DNA from: Streptomyces sp. MMG1121
GTDB lineage: Bacteria > Actinomycetota > Actinomycetes > Streptomycetales > Streptomycetaceae
Length of the DNA stretch: 57,779 bases
Assembly: GCF_001280015.1 (NCBI RefSeq)
Contig: NZ_LGDV01000204.1
Coordinates: 1 to 57,779, forward strand
Reading direction: 5' to 3'
Under the pieces are notes generated by a model that made no database searches, was not told where the DNA came from, and saw only the letters and a list, made by a program, of their open reading frames with translations. This document shows, piece by piece, positions 51,032 to 57,779 of this stretch; within the stretch, counting starts at the first letter, position 1; each line of letters starts with the position of its first letter. A program made the translations under genes and the position numbers.

Positions 51032-51589
51032 TCAGGAGCACGCCGGAGGCGGCGACGACGAGGGCGACGAGGGCGACGAGGACGAACAGGACGCACGGCG
51101 TCGCCAGGGGACGTCCCCCGGCCCGGCCTCGGTGTCCTCGTCCTGAAGCCCGCGCGCGACCCCGGTGAAGATCTCCTCCAGCTGCCCCACCTGCGCGGGC
51201 GTCAGCCGGTCGAAGAGGGTGCTGCGCACGGTCGCGACATGCCCGGGCGCCGTACGCTCCAGTACGGCCATCCCCTCGTCCGTCAGCACGGCGAGGCTGC
51301 TGCGCTTGTCCCAGCGGCACTCCTCCCGGCGCACCAGCCCGTCCCGCTCAAGCCGGGTCACCGCGTACGTCAGCCTGCTGCGCGTGATCTTCACCGTCTG
51401 GGCGAGATCGGTCATGCGCAGCCGTCGGTCGGGCGCCTCGGAGAGGTTGGCCAGCACCGAGTAGAAAAGGTGGGGCATGCCGGCGTCCTGCTGGAGCTGC
51501 CGGTCCATCGCGTCCTCCAGGAGGTGGGTCGCGGCCATGTACGCGCGCCAGGCGCGCTGCTCCTCGGGACTGAGCCAGCGGGTCGTCAT
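51032..51589 (-). CDS. MarR-family transcriptional regulator
   Basis: 185 aa from ATG 51589. Winged helix: LRMTDLAQTVKITRSRLTYAVTRLERDGLVRREECRWDKRSSLAVLTDEG. C-terminal tail rich in Ser/Pro is unusual (ASCSSSSPSSPSSSPPPACS) and could come from a shifted frame near the 3' end. Divergent from the RibD-like gene; should control it and ribA through the TTcA-N4-TgAA sites. Confidence 0.88.
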   Translation of the reverse strand: MTTRWLSPEEQRAWRAYMAATHLLEDAMDRQLQQDAGMPHLFYSVLANLSEAPDRRLRMTDLAQTVKITRSRLTYAVTRLERDGLVRREECRWDKRSSLAVLTDEGMAVLERTAPGHVATVRSTLFDRLTPAQVGQLEEIFTGVARGLQDEDTEAGPGDVPWRRRASCSSSSPSSPSSSPPPACS

Positions 51590-51608
51590 GCCGCCAGTGT
51601 AGGTTTGT

Positions 51609-51620
51609 TTCAAACTTGAA
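51609..51620. promoter_or_regulatory. MarR-type operator in marR / ribD-like spacer
   Basis: TTCAAACTTGAA, 5-bp arms, in the 64-bp divergent spacer. Its TTCA-N4-TGAA form matches the sites before ribA. Confidence 0.6.
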
Positions 51621-51653
51621 CCAAGAGTGCCACCTCACAGGGAGAGCGCGCCG

Positions 51654-52787
51654 ATGTCGTACCCGTACGTGCTGCTGTCCGCCGCCGTCTCCCTCGACGG
51701 CTACCTGGACGACACCGGTCCCGAGCGCCTGCTGCTGTCCGGCCCGGCCGACTTCGACCGGGTCGATGAGGTGCGGGCCGGCTCCGACGCCATCCTCGTC
51801 GGCGCCGGCACGATCCGCGCCGACAACCCGCGGCTGCTGGTCAACTCGGCCGAGCGCCGCGCGGCCCGCATCGCGGCGGGCAGGCCCGAGTACCCGCTGA
51901 AGGTGACCGTCACCGCCTCCGGCGACCTCGACCCGGCCGCGAAGTTGTGGCACACCGGCGGCGAGAAGCTCGTCTGCACGACCGACGAGGGCGCCGAGCG
52001 CGCCACCCGCCTGCTCGGCGACACCGCCGACGTCGTACCGCTCGGCCCCGACCTCGACTGGCGCGCGCTCCTCGCCCATCTGCACGATGTGCGCGGCGTA
52101 CGGCGCCTGATGGTGGAGGGCGGCGGAACCGTCCACACCCAGCTCCTCCAGCAGGGCCTCGCCGACGAACTCCAGCTGGTCCTCGCCCCGCTCTTCGTCG
52201 GCGACCCGGCGGCACCACGCCTGTTCGGCCCGGGGGCGTACCAGGGCGGCCGGCTCCGGCTCACCGAGACCCGCCGTATCGAGGACGTCGTCCTCATGCG
52301 CTACGAGCCCACGGCCCCCGGCATCGGCCCCGCCCCCACCGCCGCCGACCGGCACTGGCTGCGCACCGCCTGCGAGCTCGCCGCGCTGTGCCCGCCCTCC
52401 GGGACGGCGTTCAGCGTCGGCGCGGTGGTGGTCGCGGCCGACGGCACGGAGCTGGCGCGCGGCCACTCACGCGAGGGGGGCGACCCGGTGGTCCATGCGG
52501 AGGAGGCGGCCCTCGCCAAGCTCGACCCGGCCGACCCCCGGCTGGCCGCCGCCACGGTCTACAGCAGCCTGGAGCCCTGCGCTCGGCGCGCTTCCCGGCC
52601 GGCGCCCTGTGCCGAGCTGATCCTTCGGGCGGGGGTGCGGAGAGTGGTGACGGCTTGGCGTGAGCCGGACACGTTCGTGGAGGCGGCCGACGGGACCGGG
52701 GTTCTGCTGAAGGGGGGCGTCGAGGTGGTCGTACTTCCGGAGTACGAGGAGCGGGCCAAGGCGCCCAACCGGCATCTGGTGGATTGA
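51654..52787 (+). CDS. RibD-like bifunctional protein with reversed domain order (reductase-deaminase)
   Basis: 377 aa from ATG 51654 (GGGAGAG upstream). Residues 1-220 are the RibD C-terminal-type reductase: YVLLSAAVSLDGYLDD, DAILVGAGTIRADNPRLLV, LMVEGGGTVHTQLLQQGLADELQL. Residues 225-377 are the cytidine-deaminase-like domain with VVHAEEAAL and the zinc cysteines in SSLEPCARRASRPAPC. Canonical RibD has deaminase first and reductase second, so this is a swapped fusion. It should perform the two steps after GTP cyclohydrolase II, whose gene is nearby. Confidence 0.88.
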   Translation: MSYPYVLLSAAVSLDGYLDDTGPERLLLSGPADFDRVDEVRAGSDAILVGAGTIRADNPRLLVNSAERRAARIAAGRPEYPLKVTVTASGDLDPAAKLWHTGGEKLVCTTDEGAERATRLLGDTADVVPLGPDLDWRALLAHLHDVRGVRRLMVEGGGTVHTQLLQQGLADELQLVLAPLFVGDPAAPRLFGPGAYQGGRLRLTETRRIEDVVLMRYEPTAPGIGPAPTAADRHWLRTACELAALCPPSGTAFSVGAVVVAADGTELARGHSREGGDPVVHAEEAALAKLDPADPRLAAATVYSSLEPCARRASRPAPCAELILRAGVRRVVTAWREPDTFVEAADGTGVLLKGGVEVVVLPEYEERAKAPNRHLVD

Positions 52788-52817
52788 GTGCGCCTGCGCC
52801 CTTCGGGGCGCAAAGCA

Positions 52818-52852
52818 CTCAGGGCCGGAATCCGTTGGATTCCGGCCCTGAG
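52818..52852. terminator. bidirectional terminator, ribD-like / tRNA-fMet
   Basis: Perfect 16-bp stem (CTCAGGGCCGGAATCC / GGATTCCGGCCCTGAG), GTT loop, between convergent transcripts. Confidence 0.9.
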
Positions 52853-52859
52853 CCTTCAG

Positions 52860-52933
52860 TAGCGGGGACAGGATTTGAACCTGCGACCTCTGGGTTATGA
52901 GCCCAGCGAGCTACCGAGCTGCTCCACCCCGCG
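52860..52933 (-). tRNA. initiator tRNA-fMet (CAU)
   Basis: Anticodon stem CTGGG/CCCAG with loop CTCATAA (CAU). Initiator marks: no Watson-Crick pair at 1-72 (C opposite U), A11-U24 in the D stem, and three consecutive G-C pairs in the anticodon stem. CCA not encoded. Confidence 0.92.
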
Positions 52934-53212
52934 TCGTTGTGACTCCAGAGTACCCCATGTTCAGGGCCGCACGCACACCCGCTTCCTCGCGGGCCCCGGC
53001 GGGTGCTGCGCGGCCTGCCCGCCCCGAGAGGATTCACCGCCGTCCCGTTCTTCACCGCCGCCCCCGGCGGGGCCGTGATCGGCTTCACCGACGGTGATCG
53101 GACGACCGCCGTCCGCATAACATCTGAGACACCATCAAAAACACCGAGACTCCTGAGCGCCGGCCAACTCGCCCGGTTTGGCATTGTTCTGGCAGGTAAG
53201 TCCTGGCCGAAA

Positions 53213-53268
53213 AACGTTAATGATCAAGCCGAACGGCTTGGAAAGTGACTCGCAAGTCTATTAACGTT
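53213..53268. promoter_or_regulatory. AT-rich inverted repeat in the promoter region of the riboswitch leader
   Basis: AACGTTAAT (53213-53221) and ATTAACGTT (53260-53268), perfect 9-bp arms 38 nt apart, in the only AT-rich patch of the spacer and just upstream of the riboswitch. Possible operator for regulated leader transcription. Confidence 0.45.
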
Positions 53269-53321
53269 CGATAACGCAGCGCGGTCGTCCCAGCCGTCAC
53301 AAGAGACGGCTCCGTGCGCAC

Positions 53322-53463
53322 GCGCCGAATCCCGCAAGGGAACCGGGGAACCACCACCTTGGGGTGAATCACGCGGACGCCGGCAGTGAACTCAGTGAGT
53401 CCACACCCGGTATACGCGCGTAGGAGACCTTCCTGCTCCGAACCCGTCAGCTAACCCGGTAGG
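53322..53463 (+). ncRNA. ydaO-yuaA (cyclic-di-AMP) riboswitch
   Basis: The leader contains the conserved ydaO words in order: GAATCCCGCAAGGGAACCGGGGAACC, GGGGTGAATC, GGAGACCTTCCTGCTCCGAACCCG, and CAGCTAACCCGGTAGGC directly before the ribosome site of the peptidase. (Listed in parts; exact ends are approximate.) The class binds c-di-AMP and usually turns cell-wall hydrolase genes off. It sits 27 nt before the GTG of the LytM gene. Confidence 0.92.
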
Positions 53464-53489
53464 CGACGGAAGGAAAGGAGTACGCCCGC

Positions 53490-54509
53490 GTGGCGTCCAA
53501 CCCGCCTGCCCCAGAAGCCCCGTTCATACCGGCGCCCACCGAGTCCGAGACCTTCGGCTACGACTCCTACCGCGCCGAGGAGGGCCCCTGGGAGGAGTGG
53601 AACCCCACCGAGGACTCCGTCCCCCAGGTCCGCGGCCGGCACCGCGTCGCCAAGCAGCGCGGCGGCTTCGCCCGCAGCTCCACCGTCCTCGGCGTCGGCG
53701 TCATGGCCGCGGTCGGCGCGGGCGGCATGGCCAGCGCCCACACCGGCAAGCCGCCGGTCTCCATCTCCCTGCCGGACTCCGTGAGCCACCTCTTCGAGGG
53801 CGGCTCCGCCGAGGCTCCGAAGTCCACCGCCACCGGGCTCTCCCAGGCCGGCGTGGTTTCCGAGAGCGGCAAGAGCGACGCCGGTGAGGCGCTGCGCAAC
53901 CGGATCATGGCCCAGGCCGAGCAGCAGCAGAGCAAGGCCGACAGCAAGGCCACCGCCGCCGCGCTCGCCGCCAGCGAGAAGCAGACCGCCGACGCGGCCG
54001 CCAAGGCGGAGAAGGACGCCGCCGCCAAGGCCGCGGCCGCCAGGGACAAGGCGGAGGCCGACGCCAAGAAGGCGGAGGAGGCCAAGCGCCTGGCCGCGCT
54101 GGCCAAGCAGTACACGCTGCCCGTCGTGTCGTACACGATCACCGGCACCTTCGGTCAGCCCGGTGCGATGTGGTCCTCCGGCTACCACACCGGCCTCGAC
54201 TTCGCCGCCCCCACCGGCACCCTCATCAAGGCCGTCCACGGCGGCACGATCACCGAGGCGGGCTGGGCCGGCGCCTACGGCTACCGCACCATCCTGACCC
54301 TGGACGACGGCACCGAGCTGTGGTTCTGCCACCAGTCCTCGATCAACGTCTCGGTCGGCCAGAAGGTCTCCACCGGCGACGTCATCGGCCGCATCGGCGC
54401 CACCGGCAACGTCACCGGCCCGCACCTGCACCTGGAGGTCCACCCCGGCGGCCAGGCCACCGGCATCGACCCGGCGCCGTGGCTGCGCGACAAGGGCCTC
54501 AACCCCTGA
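53490..54509 (+). CDS. secreted/membrane-anchored LytM (M23) peptidase
   Basis: 339 aa, GTG 53490 behind GGAAAGGAG. Long cytosolic-like N-terminus, a hydrophobic segment at about 67-83 (TVLGVGVMAAVGAGGMASA), an Ala/Lys/Glu coiled coil (about 135-205, SKADSKATAAALAASEKQ...), then the M23 domain: SSGYHTGLDFAAPTG (first zinc His, Asp) and GPHLHLEVHPGG (HxH). It cuts peptidoglycan cross-bridges. Expression should fall when c-di-AMP rises, through the riboswitch. Confidence 0.93.
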   Translation: MASNPPAPEAPFIPAPTESETFGYDSYRAEEGPWEEWNPTEDSVPQVRGRHRVAKQRGGFARSSTVLGVGVMAAVGAGGMASAHTGKPPVSISLPDSVSHLFEGGSAEAPKSTATGLSQAGVVSESGKSDAGEALRNRIMAQAEQQQSKADSKATAAALAASEKQTADAAAKAEKDAAAKAAAARDKAEADAKKAEEAKRLAALAKQYTLPVVSYTITGTFGQPGAMWSSGYHTGLDFAAPTGTLIKAVHGGTITEAGWAGAYGYRTILTLDDGTELWFCHQSSINVSVGQKVSTGDVIGRIGATGNVTGPHLHLEVHPGGQATGIDPAPWLRDKGLNP

Positions 54510-54533
54510 TTCCGCCATTCGCGGGAATCCGGC

Positions 54534-54566
54534 GCCGACGGCGGAATGAGATCATCCGCCGTCGGC
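54534..54566 (+). terminator. hairpin after the LytM gene
   Basis: 12-bp perfect stem (GCCGACGGCGGA / TCCGCCGTCGGC) with a 9-nt loop. It ends 13 nt before the aldo/keto reductase start. Confidence 0.75.
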
Positions 54567-54579
54567 GTTGATGTCGACC

Positions 54580-55524
54580 ATGACGTCTCTGCGCACACTC
54601 GGCTCTTCCGACCTCGAGGTCTTCCCCCTCTCCCTCGGCGGCAACGTCTTCGGCTGGACCGCCGACGAGGACACCTCCTTCGCCGTCCTCGACGCCTACG
54701 CGGCCGCAGGCGGCAACTTCATCGACACCGCCGACTCCTACACGGCCTGGATCGAGGGCAACCAGGGCGGCGAGTCCGAGACGATCATCGGCAAGTGGGT
54801 CAAGGCCCGCGGCAACCGCGACAGCGTCGTCATCGCCACCAAGGTCAGCCAGCACCCGCAGTTCCAGGGCCTGTCCGCCGCCAACATCAAGGCCGCCGCC
54901 GACGCCTCCCTGCGCCGCCTGGACACCGACCACATCGACCTGTACTACACCCACTTCGACAAGCCCGAGGTGCCGGTCGAGGAGATCATCGGCGCCCTCG
55001 ACGAGCTGGTGAAGGCGGGCAAGGTCCGGCACATCGCCGCCTCCAACATCACCCCCGAGCGCCTCAAGGCCTCGCTCGACTTCTCCGAGCGCGAGGGCCT
55101 GGCCCGCTACGTCGCCCTCCAGCCCCACTACAACCTCGTCTCCCGGGACACCTACGAGGGCCCGCTGCAGGAGCTGGCGGCCAAGGAGGGCCTGTCCGCG
55201 GTCCCGTACTTCTCCCTCGCCGCGGGCTTCCTGACCGGCAAGTACCGCCCCGGTACGAAGGTCGACAGCGCCCGCGCCGGCCGGGCCCAGGAGTACGCGG
55301 ACTCCGAGCGCGGCCAGAAGGTCCTCGCGGCCCTGGACGAGATCGCCGCCGCTCATGAGGCCCCGCTCGCCACCGTCGCCCTCGCCTGGCTCGCGGCCCA
55401 GCCGACGATCACCGCCCCGATCGCCTCGGCCCGCACGGTCGAACAGCTCCCGGACCTGCTGGGGGTGGCGGACCTGAAGCTGACGGACGAGGAGATCGCG
55501 AAGCTCACGGCGGCGTCGGCATAA
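54580..55524 (+). CDS. aldo/keto reductase
   Basis: 314 aa (beta/alpha)8 NADPH enzyme. FIDTADSYTAWIEGNQGGESE carries the catalytic Asp/Tyr, ATKVSQHP the Lys, DLYYTHFDKP the His region, and APIASARTVEQLPDLL binds the NADPH phosphate. I chose ATG 54580 (MTSLRTLGSSDLEV); an ATG at 54571 is equally open and neither has a strong ribosome site because the terminator hairpin overlaps. Substrate unknown. Confidence 0.92.
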   Translation: MTSLRTLGSSDLEVFPLSLGGNVFGWTADEDTSFAVLDAYAAAGGNFIDTADSYTAWIEGNQGGESETIIGKWVKARGNRDSVVIATKVSQHPQFQGLSAANIKAAADASLRRLDTDHIDLYYTHFDKPEVPVEEIIGALDELVKAGKVRHIAASNITPERLKASLDFSEREGLARYVALQPHYNLVSRDTYEGPLQELAAKEGLSAVPYFSLAAGFLTGKYRPGTKVDSARAGRAQEYADSERGQKVLAALDEIAAAHEAPLATVALAWLAAQPTITAPIASARTVEQLPDLLGVADLKLTDEEIAKLTAASA

Positions 55525-55536
55525 CCCACCGGACGG

Positions 55537-56841
55537 TCACGGCCGGTACGGGTGGTAAGCGGGGTAGGGCGCTGCCGGATACCCGTATCCGTACGGCGCC
55601 GGCCCCGTGTACACCGGCCGGGCCGGCAACGCCGCATGCGCCGCGTACTCCAGCGCGGGCCGTGCGACGTCCTTGCGCTTCCACAGCTCGTCCAGCAGCT
55701 CCCGCTCCCGTACGGCGAAGTCGGCCCCGGCCTTCCCGCGCCGCCCCCGCAGACGCAGCAACGCGAGCGCCGTGGCGTACGCCTCGTAGTGCGCCACCTC
55801 CCGCGCCGCCGCCTTGCCGCAGTGGTGGCGGGCGTAGTCCCGGGCCACGCGCCGCGCCCGCATCGACCCCAGCGCGAACGGCTCGGCTGGTCCCAGCCAC
55901 CCGGCCAGTACATACGCCGGCAGCTCCTCGCGCACGGTCCGCAGCTCGCGCTGCCGCGTCCAGACGGCCAGCCAGGTCAGCAGCCCGAACACGGGCACCA
56001 TGAAGCCGCCGTAGACGGCGAAGAAGCCGAACTCGCCGAAGGTGGAGGAGCCGTTCCAGAAGGCGTGCATGCTCATCGCGAGCAGCAGACCGCAGAGCGG
56101 CAGCAGCACCCGCCGCGCGCGGTGCCGCTCGGCGGAGAGCGCGGCGATGCCGAAGCCGAGGCCGGTCATGGTGGTGAACAGGGGGTGCGCGAACGGCGAC
56201 ATCACGATGCGCACGAAGAAGGTGGCGGCGGTGACGGAGGCGATGCCGCGGTCGCCGGTGAGCTGGTCGGCCCCGAAGGCCGTACCGAGGTAGAGGATGT
56301 TCTCGGTGAACGCGAACCCGGTGGCGGTGATCCCGGCTATCACCATTCCGTCCACGATCCCGGTGAAGTGACGCCGGCGGAAGAGGAAGACCAGCAGTAC
56401 GGCCGCGGCCTTGGCGGACTCCTCGACGATCGGCGCTATCACGGTGGCGCCGAGGGTGTCGGCACTGGCCGGATCGGCGGTGGCGGTGGCTATCCACTTG
56501 GTCGCGAAGCTGTTGGCGACGATGGCGATGAGCGCCGCCGCGCAGGCTCCCCAGGCGAACGCGAAGATCAGGTTCCGCCAGGGTCCCGGCGCGACCCGGT
56601 CCAGCCATCGGAAGGCGGCTATGAGCCATGGCACGGGCAGGACGGCCAGCCCGAGCCCGACGAGGAACCCCTCGGTACCGGTCTGTTTGCGCACCAGCGC
56701 GAGGATCACCAGCCCGGACAGGGCCAGCAGCGTGATCAGCGCTCCGTACCGCACCGACCTGCGCTGCCACCAGTGCGGATGGCGGAGCACAGCACCGCCG
56801 GGGCTGGGCGGATACGTCGGATACGCAGGACTGGTGGCCAC
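55537..56841 (-). CDS. PrsW-family intramembrane metalloprotease
   Basis: 434 aa, about eight helices. Motif 1 APIVEESAKAAAVLL (EE), motif 2 TGFAFTENILYLG (E-N), motif 3 SPFAHPLFTTMTGLG (H) and motif 4 AMSMHAFWNGSS (H) match the PrsW/CAAX-protease superfamily that cleaves membrane proteins such as anti-sigma factors. Ahead of the core is a Pro/Tyr-rich tail; the C-terminus ends in a Tyr/Pro/Gly-rich stretch (YGYGYPAAPYPAYHPYRP). Target unknown. Confidence 0.9.
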   Translation of the reverse strand: MATSPAYPTYPPSPGGAVLRHPHWWQRRSVRYGALITLLALSGLVILALVRKQTGTEGFLVGLGLAVLPVPWLIAAFRWLDRVAPGPWRNLIFAFAWGACAAALIAIVANSFATKWIATATADPASADTLGATVIAPIVEESAKAAAVLLVFLFRRRHFTGIVDGMVIAGITATGFAFTENILYLGTAFGADQLTGDRGIASVTAATFFVRIVMSPFAHPLFTTMTGLGFGIAALSAERHRARRVLLPLCGLLLAMSMHAFWNGSSTFGEFGFFAVYGGFMVPVFGLLTWLAVWTRQRELRTVREELPAYVLAGWLGPAEPFALGSMRARRVARDYARHHCGKAAAREVAHYEAYATALALLRLRGRRGKAGADFAVRERELLDELWKRKDVARPALEYAAHAALPARPVYTGPAPYGYGYPAAPYPAYHPYRP

Positions 56842-56908
56842 GGCATCGACCCTAACGGTGGCGGGACGAGGGGCTGGAGCGGATTACCGGACCTGACGAC
56901 CGGGCCGG

Positions 56909-57733
56909 CTACGCGCTCCGGTGCGATACGCGCCGGAACAGCAGATCGTTCACCACATGTCCCTTGTCCAGTCCCTGCCCCTCGAAACGGGTCAGCGGCC
57001 GGAACTCCGGGCGCGCCGCGAAACCGCCGTCCGCCTGCGTGTTCGCGAAGTCGGGATGCGCGGTGAGCACCTCGAGCATCTGCTCGGCGTACGGCTCCCA
57101 GTCGGTCGCGCAGTGCACGAGCGCGCCGGGCCGCAGCCGGGTGGCGGCGAGCGTCAGGAACTCGGGCTGGATGAGCCGGCGCTTGTGGTGCCGCTTCTTG
57201 GGCCAGGGGTCCGGGAAGTACACGCGCAGCCCGTCGAGCGCGTCGGGCGCGAGCATCTCCCTGAGCAGGATGATCGCGTCGCCGTTGCCCACCCGGACGT
57301 TGGACAGACCGTGGTGGTCGGCGAGGCCCAGCAGATTGCCCTGCCCCGGGGTGTGCACGTCGACGGCGAGGATGTTGGTCTCCGGGTCGGCGGCCGCCAT
57401 CTGCGCGGTGGCCTCGCCCATGCCGAAGCCGATCTCCAGCACGACGGGCCTGTCGTTCCCGAACAGCTCGCCGAGGTCGATGATCCGCTGTCCGTCGATG
57501 TCCAGCCCCCACACGGGCCACAGCCGCTGCAACGCGTCGGCCTGCCCGGACGTGACCCGGCTGCGCCGCGGCTGGAAGCTCCGGATCCGCCGCTCGAAGT
57601 GCGACCCGGCGGGATCGGCCTTGGGCCCGTCCGGAAAGCGCGGCTCTCCCTTGGCCCGGGTGTGCCGGACGGGCACACCGGGTGCGTGGGGGGCGGGGGC
57701 GGGGGCGTCGGGGGTGTTGAGGGAGTCAGACAC
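56909..57733 (-). CDS. trmB: tRNA (guanine-N7)-methyltransferase TrmB
   Basis: 274 aa, GTG start at 57733. SAM-binding VVLEIGFGMGEATAQM, NILAVDVHTPGQG, then the TrmB signature VYFPDPWPKKRHHKRRL and LHCATDWEPYAEQM-like VHCATDWE. It makes m7G46 in tRNA. Long unstructured N-terminus (DAPAPAPHAPGVPV) is common in this genus. The remaining 46 bp to the window end hold its promoter. Confidence 0.95.
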   Translation of the reverse strand: MSDSLNTPDAPAPAPHAPGVPVRHTRAKGEPRFPDGPKADPAGSHFERRIRSFQPRRSRVTSGQADALQRLWPVWGLDIDGQRIIDLGELFGNDRPVVLEIGFGMGEATAQMAAADPETNILAVDVHTPGQGNLLGLADHHGLSNVRVGNGDAIILLREMLAPDALDGLRVYFPDPWPKKRHHKRRLIQPEFLTLAATRLRPGALVHCATDWEPYAEQMLEVLTAHPDFANTQADGGFAARPEFRPLTRFEGQGLDKGHVVNDLLFRRVSHRSA

Positions 57734-57779
57734 AGTGAGTCCGATTTTACGGCGACCTGGAGCAACACCCGCTCAGCCG

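Overview
The window is a high-GC actinobacterial chromosome segment that I assign to Streptomyces. The evidence is GTG starts, tightly packed genes, a BldC-type developmental regulator, a second Lsr2-like nucleoid protein, a cyclic-di-AMP (ydaO) riboswitch before a LytM peptidase, a parS centromere site inside a tRNA array, and a gene order that I recall as conserved core synteny in Streptomyces (dnaX-purD-purC-purSQL-purF-purM-vdh-bldC-hrpA ... trmB).

Left half (1-36.5 kb), core chromosome. It opens with the 3' end of dnaX, then an 840-bp block of GC-rich tandem repeats and purD. Next come a probable catalytically dead M48-like membrane protein, a DMFase-beta-like protein and purC. A minus-strand block follows: a LuxR-type two-component pair plus an ABC exporter, bracketed by two tRNA-Gly(GCC) copies, then tRNA-Gly(UCC) and the Lsr2-like gene. 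The overlapping purS-purQ-purL operon, a GNAT remnant, a mycothiol-dependent isomerase-like enzyme, a META-domain protein, purF, purM, a DUF3073 protein, valine dehydrogenase and bldC follow. After hrpA comes a tRNA array Glu-Asp-(parS)-Phe, then a metallophosphoesterase, a minimal zincin, a DEAD-box helicase with an RGG-like tail and an APC permease. Together purD, C, S, Q, L, F and M supply most steps from PRPP to SAICAR.

Island (36,574-46,404). A 48-bp direct repeat (47/48 identical) of the 3' half of tRNA-Lys(UUU) frames about 9.8 kb of visibly lower-GC DNA. It holds a tyrosine integrase that looks N-terminally truncated and fused to the debris of an XRE-type regulator, followed by a compact gene cluster. 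The cluster has three different TauD-like Fe(II)/2-oxoglutarate oxygenases and a short RlmN/Cfr-like radical-SAM enzyme that keeps both methyl-transfer cysteines but lacks the RNA-binding N-terminal domain. It also has an unrecognised C-x6-C-x3-C protein, a stand-alone PCP-thioesterase and an MFS exporter. Five of these genes are chained by 4-nt ATGA overlaps. There is no adenylation or condensation domain. I infer a small, probably undescribed pathway that modifies a carrier-bound amino acid, releases it and exports it. This is the most interesting part of the window.

Right part (46.4-57.8 kb). A decayed copy of the integrase 3' end lies just outside the right repeat, suggesting an earlier element at the same tRNA. 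Then come a TetR gene and a second TetR gene divergent from an FMN reductase plus DHA2 exporter, with two near-perfect palindromic operators between. A MarR-controlled set follows: GTP cyclohydrolase II and a RibD-like protein with its two domains in reversed order. The window ends with initiator tRNA, the ydaO riboswitch and LytM peptidase, an aldo/keto reductase, a PrsW-family protease and trmB. No CRISPR array, rRNA or transposase was seen.
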